Source of the DNA: Liolophura sinensis
Taxonomy: Eukaryota; Mollusca; Polyplacophora; Chitonida; Chitonidae
Assembly (NCBI RefSeq): GCF_032854445.1
Contig: NC_088304.1
Coordinates: 13,587,704-13,651,703 of the forward strand
DNA length: 64,000 nucleotides
Direction: 5' to 3'
The translations under genes were made by a program, and so were the position numbers. Position 1 is the first letter of the stretch, and each line of letters starts with the position of its first letter. The notes under the pieces were generated by a model that searched no databases, had not been told where the DNA came from, and worked only from the letters and a program-made list of their open reading frames with translations. This document shows, one piece after another, positions 61,701 to 64,000 of this stretch.

Positions 61701-62969
61701 TACTGGTGGGAAACAAGTGGCCTTCACGCAATGCAAGACAACGTATTCACGCAAAACAGTGAGAGCAGGGAAATCCACAAATTCTCTGTCCAAGGCCGGG
61801 TTTGAACCCACGCCTCGTTTGTGCAGGTGACTGCAACACAATCAGCTTTAGCACTACAACGCAGCAAGTTCTGAAACGGAACTGAGCAGAATCCGCACTG
61901 AAATAACCAAGCCCCTGCTAATTATTGACAAACCTCTTGAAATACACCCACAAACAATCAAACTCAGCCAGAATCTGAACACTCGACCTTATTGCACCGG
62001 TGCATGAGACCTGTTCTACATGGTTACAATATACAACTGTACCTGTACATTACATGTTATTGTCTAATTATGGCATCAGTAACACTCTGCTATTTTCTGT
62101 ATGTATACATTACTCACCTCCCCTGAGCTACAGAACCTTTAACATCTGTGTGAAGCATGAGAACAAATACTGATACATGTCATGATGACCTCTTCCCCCC
62201 CACCCCCCAACTCACCCACCCACCCACCCACACCCCGGGAGCATGTGGGTGGTCACAATGCCCACAGATGGTGCTAAGTATTACACCATCAATAACTCCA
62301 TGCCATGCTTGGCGTTACATATAGCAAAACTGTCATACAGCATTAACATACAAACATGTGGTGTCTCTCATTTCTCACAGATGTGTGACTCATCTAAATC
62401 AGGAATATGAATAAGGTCTGGAAGAAAATGTATTGTTTTTTGGGGCGCCATATTTAAGCCACCCCACAGGATTCAGCTCTTAAAAAAATTATTCATCAGG
62501 TCATTGCTAGAATTTGGAAATTCCACAACTAAGGTGCTGAAGTACAATATTGAGTTGTAAAACATCTTTGAATCTATTTTCTACTTCATGACCTTAAAAA
62601 ATTATGTTAACACTGTTGTTGTTGATGCTAAAGGAACAGACAGATTTGCCATTAACATTGAAATTTTCTCAATTATTAGAAAAGCTACATGCCTGAATAA
62701 GACATTCACTGATGGCGCAGCAGGTTCATCAGTCCCTAAAGAGTCCTAATTAATTCGTGCAAGATTACATGAAGGACCAAACATCTTACCTATCAGAGGC
62801 CCCTTCTGTTGTAGGAGTTCTTCATAGCTGTCAGCGATCATGTGGGCCGGGGCTTGTGGACGGAAGTGGCCCTCGCGGACGAGTCGTTCACAGATGTTCA
62901 TGAGTGACCGGGGAAACTGTGAAGGGTCAATACCGTAACTCCTCCATCCTCCCACTCCATCGGCAACAC
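40684..62969 (-). CDS. PPTC7: PPTC7, mitochondrial PP2C-type protein phosphatase, five 3' coding exons
   Basis: Mn/Mg-dependent Ser/Thr phosphatase of mitochondria, implicated in coenzyme Q synthesis through COQ7 and in restraining mitophagy receptors. Exons in order of transcription: 62969-62790, 44284-44086, 42611-42488, 41200-41071, 40763-40684; phases 1, 1, 2, 0, 1 all fit. PP2C motifs are present: GVADGVGGW (metal-binding Asp), [36 protein letters not shown], and [11 protein letters not shown]. About 237 residues are encoded here; vertebrate PPTC7 is about 304, so roughly 70 N-terminal residues including the targeting peptide lie beyond 64000. The acceptor of exon 44284 is part of a 62-bp array. 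An 18.5-kb intron separates the first two exons seen. Confidence 0.97.
41071..41200 (-). CDS. PPTC7: PPTC7 exon with DPDYMSPFA motif
   Basis: 130 nt, phase 0 to 1; acceptor CTTCACCTGTAG, donor AAAG|GTAAGT. It encodes [20 protein letters not shown] and [20 protein letters not shown]. The vertebrate protein reads YDPNYMSPFA at the same place. Confidence 0.96.
42488..42611 (-). CDS. PPTC7: PPTC7 exon with DGLFDN motif
   Basis: 124 nt, phase 2 to 0; acceptor TTTTTTTTATCAG, donor AAG|GTAGGA. It encodes [20 protein letters not shown] and [27 protein letters not shown] is the catalytic-site PP2C motif. Confidence 0.96.
43237..43835. repeat. 62-bp minisatellite in a PPTC7 intron
   Basis: About ten units with GTGGTCCAATGAAATCAGT, CATACCACATGACCATTC and TTTATTATACAGCTATAAAT. 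It does not touch an exon; variants CTGCTCC and GTGGTCC alternate. Confidence 0.92.
44086..44284 (-). CDS. PPTC7: PPTC7 exon with NLGDSG motif
   Basis: 199 nt, phase 1 to 2; acceptor TGTGTTTTCAG, donor ACAG|GTCCGT. It encodes [20 protein letters not shown] and onward to [15 protein letters not shown] and [10 protein letters not shown] are PPTC7 hallmarks. The acceptor border is the first unit of the array at 44274-44770. Confidence 0.97.
44274..44770. repeat. 62-bp tandem array copying a PPTC7 3' splice site
   Basis: Eight copies, at 44281 (the real acceptor), 44343, 44405, 44467, 44533, 44594, 44657 and 44718. On the minus strand each has a pyrimidine-containing tract, TGTGTTTTCAG, and the first exon bases GAAGCAGTACT (one copy is TTTTTAG). 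Spacing is mostly 61-63 bp. Confidence 0.97.
44810..45175 (-). mobile_element. Two adjacent degraded SINEs, family A
   Basis: 44810-45022 is an old near-complete copy (ACTCAAGAATATTTCACC, CATTGGTGAGAGACTCCAGG). 45040-45172 is internally deleted, with the tail joined directly to GAACTCACACCGATGGC and the head. Confidence 0.7.
45355..46215. repeat. 23-bp minisatellite of palindromic units
   Basis: About 37 units of TGAATCATGACCTGAATCAGGAT. Each holds CCTGAATCAGG or CCTGATTCAGG, a palindrome with a variable centre base. Some units are shortened. PPTC7 intron. Confidence 0.95.
46350..46450 (+). mobile_element. Truncated SINE, family A
   Basis: CCTCCCACCATAATGCTGGA and TGAGTATGGTGTAAAGCACC; only the 3' third is present. 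Confidence 0.7.
47635..47670. repeat. (CA)n microsatellite
   Basis: Run of CACACA with two interruptions, in the long PPTC7 intron. Confidence 0.9.
47895..48095 (+). mobile_element. SINE-like repeat, family C
   Basis: GTGTGGCCGTTTGCACAGTC, AATAACTTGCCAAAGGTTC and TCAGTTTTCTCTACCCA align in order with the copy at 28090-28395. Confidence 0.55.
50521..50732 (-). mobile_element. SINE, family A
   Basis: (ATTT)n, ACATTCAAGAATATTACAC, CGACGGCGGCCACCATTATG and GGAGAGGAAGCCAGCCTG in order; the tRNA-like head is lost. Confidence 0.8.
51125..51600. repeat. 52-53 bp minisatellite
   Basis: About nine units of CAGTACATCATGGTTAATAG, TCAAAATTAGGCCAAAGC and an A-run, in the long PPTC7 intron. A-run length changes from unit to unit. 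Confidence 0.92.
53015..53156 (+). mobile_element. Truncated SINE, family A
   Basis: CCAGCAACCAGCAGATAGTC, CGGTTTCCTCCCACTATAAT, TTCTTGAGTACGGCGTAAAA and an (AAAT)n tail. Confidence 0.8.
54860..55400. repeat. About 180-bp tandem repeat, about three copies
   Basis: Units share TAGCCTACTGTCTTCTCACC, GATCATGCCAGAAGAC, AATGGGAAGAG and GGCAAACATCATGTAGCT. The copies start near 54865, 55023 and 55200, with a diverged fourth from 55335. Confidence 0.8.
57053..57395 (-). repeat. Tandem array made from the tail of SINE family B
   Basis: About six units of GAGTGAGTGCTTGGGGTTTA, ACGTCGTACTTAACAATTTT and TCAGTCCTATGATGA. This is the family B SINE 3' end (compare 60365-60412), amplified without the SINE body. 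Confidence 0.85.
58925..59310. repeat. Duplicated ~130-bp dispersed repeat
   Basis: Copies at about 58930-59065 and 59176-59310 share TTTCAGTGCAATTTATG, TTGATTTTGGA and AAAAAGTACAATTTTGTCAG. A third diverged copy is at 37010-37140 (rearranged), and short pieces occur near 61040-61095. Confidence 0.65.
59325..59402. repeat. 16-bp tandem repeat
   Basis: AACACTTGAACACATA repeated four times. Confidence 0.9.
60361..60692 (-). mobile_element. tRNA-derived SINE, family B
   Basis: On the minus strand: GACCGGTAGATCCAGGATCA head remnant, body GGCTCGGGCGGGGCGGCTTA, and tail ATGACTGAAAAATTGTTGAG with ACTCACTCAC. It carries the open frame shared with the 2957 and 27323 copies. Confidence 0.85.
62790..62969 (-). 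CDS. PPTC7: PPTC7 exon with GVADGVGGW motif
   Basis: 180 nt, phase 1 to 1; acceptor GTTGTCGCTGCAG, donor ATAG|GTAAGA. It encodes [20 protein letters not shown] and onward to [16 protein letters not shown] is the PP2C metal-binding motif. Confidence 0.97.
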
Positions 62970-64000
62970 CTGCAGCGACAACAATACAGGAGTCTGATTG
63001 GCTGATTTATTTCAATAATGATGGACATTGGTGTATACACCGATGAATGTTTATTTTATTCAGAAATATGTATACCTTGTCTGCTTTCATCTCATTTTGT
63101 GTCAACACGGACTGCTTTAAGGGTGAGGTAAATAACAGTGCCAAGGGGAAAACCAGCGGCATGTGGCAAGTTACTGGTAAACTTCATCATACACATCTAT
63201 GTCATGTACACACTGCATGATTTATAAAAGGGCACTACACTTGACATAATGAAACTACATGTAGGTCATATACGCGCATTACACAAAGAGGAAGATACTC
63301 TTTCACATTTAAACACATGTACCAAAAAAAAAAAACACTTGTACAATCGCATTCCTTTTAACACAGTAACTGATATTACAACTTTTCATTTCCAGACAAA
63401 GGGTTGCGACTAATGACAGTCTATTTCAAAACAAATGCTTTCAACAACAAAAAATTTAAATGTTTAGACAGCTGCATCTTGGATTTCCAGTATTTCATCT
63501 GAGGTTTTACATTTTCGAAGCGACAAAGTTTGATTAATTCTGATCAATGTGTCTACCTTAGGGCTTATAGAGCCATTTTCTTTTTTTTTGTTAAGTTGGG
63601 TACTAAATTTCTTAGCAGAAATACTAAATGCTGGCATCAAAAGCATAATTTGAAAGTCTTCTTGAGCTTCTGAAAGTACATTTTGACATAGCAAACTTTC
63701 GGTGAATTAAAATCTATATATACATGTAGTTTTGAAATTTTTAGTCTAAATTTCCATTTTTTAACTGCGATGTACAATAAATCTGTCTATTTGGTCAGTG
63801 CACTGGTAACTTTGATGTGTTATTCTACAATTCAGACAGTGCAGCTCATTTGATCATCAGGTGAGGGAAACCATGCAGAGCTTGAAGAAACCATCACACC
63901 TTACCAGGTAACTGCCAAGCAACAACCAGGACAACAGAACCCTTCAGCACAAAGCATTAAAACACCAAGCATTGTGATAGCCATATTGTAGGAGAATCAA
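62970..64000. other. PPTC7 upstream intron, partial
   Basis: No exon recognised. The missing N-terminal PPTC7 exon(s) must be beyond 64000. Contains a degraded M1 element (63480-63712). Confidence 0.5.
63480..63712. mobile_element. Degraded MITE-like element, TIR family M1
   Basis: CCAGTATTTCATCTGAGG at the left, GCAAACTTTCGGTGAATT at the right, and an internal GCTTCTGAAAGTACATTTTG shared with the copy at 20311-20537. Confidence 0.5.

Larger units (their letters stand above)
44771..62789. other. 18.5-kb PPTC7 intron, repeats only
   Basis: No additional conserved exon seen on either strand. It holds the arrays and SINEs listed separately, plus poly(A)/poly(T) runs and C-rich sequence at 62195-62240. 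Confidence 0.5.

Noticed and set aside
1-64000. Autonomous transposon, retroelement or integrated virus
   Set aside because: No transposase, reverse transcriptase or integrase motif was seen; only non-autonomous elements are present.

Overview
This is a eukaryotic genomic window, almost certainly from a mollusc or a close lophotrochozoan relative. It has AT-rich non-coding DNA, multi-exon genes with GT-AG introns, and many copies of tRNA-derived SINEs ending in the 'ACGCCATACTCAAGAATATTTC' / 'AATAAATAAAT' type of tail that is common in molluscan genomes. There are no prokaryotic operons, CRISPR arrays or autonomous transposons with recognisable enzymes.

Three conserved genes explain the coding content. 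(1) + strand, 483-6824: the C-terminal seven coding exons of a BICD-family-like dynein cargo adaptor (BICDL1/BICDR-1 type); its 5' half lies upstream of the window, and one exon carries an apparent one-base deletion. (2) + strand, 15892-31992: a complete 13-exon RAD9 gene (checkpoint clamp subunit of 9-1-1), 461 codons, all phases consistent. (3) - strand, 62969-40684: the five 3' coding exons of PPTC7, a mitochondrial PP2C-type phosphatase; its first exon(s) lie beyond position 64000. RAD9 and PPTC7 are convergent neighbours, the arrangement I recall for human RAD9B and PPTC7, so this looks like an old linkage. A possible extra short gene (first exon near 11861, second exon near 13976) sits between BICDL1 and RAD9 but is not recognised.

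The rest is repeats: three SINE families, several MITE or foldback elements, and about a dozen tandem arrays. The most striking pattern is that five arrays are built from exon borders. They copy the 5' splice site of RAD9 exon 2 (26 copies), of exon 5 (15 copies) and of exon 12 (4 full copies, 66-bp unit, reading frame open), the 3' splice site of a PPTC7 exon (8 copies), and the stop-codon end of BICDL1 (about 4 copies). The genes thus carry long series of duplicate splice sites, which could act as decoys, as alternative sites, or as a source of new exon or intron boundaries.

Exon calls come from reading splice consensus, phase continuity and remembered family sequences. No alignment or transcript data were available.
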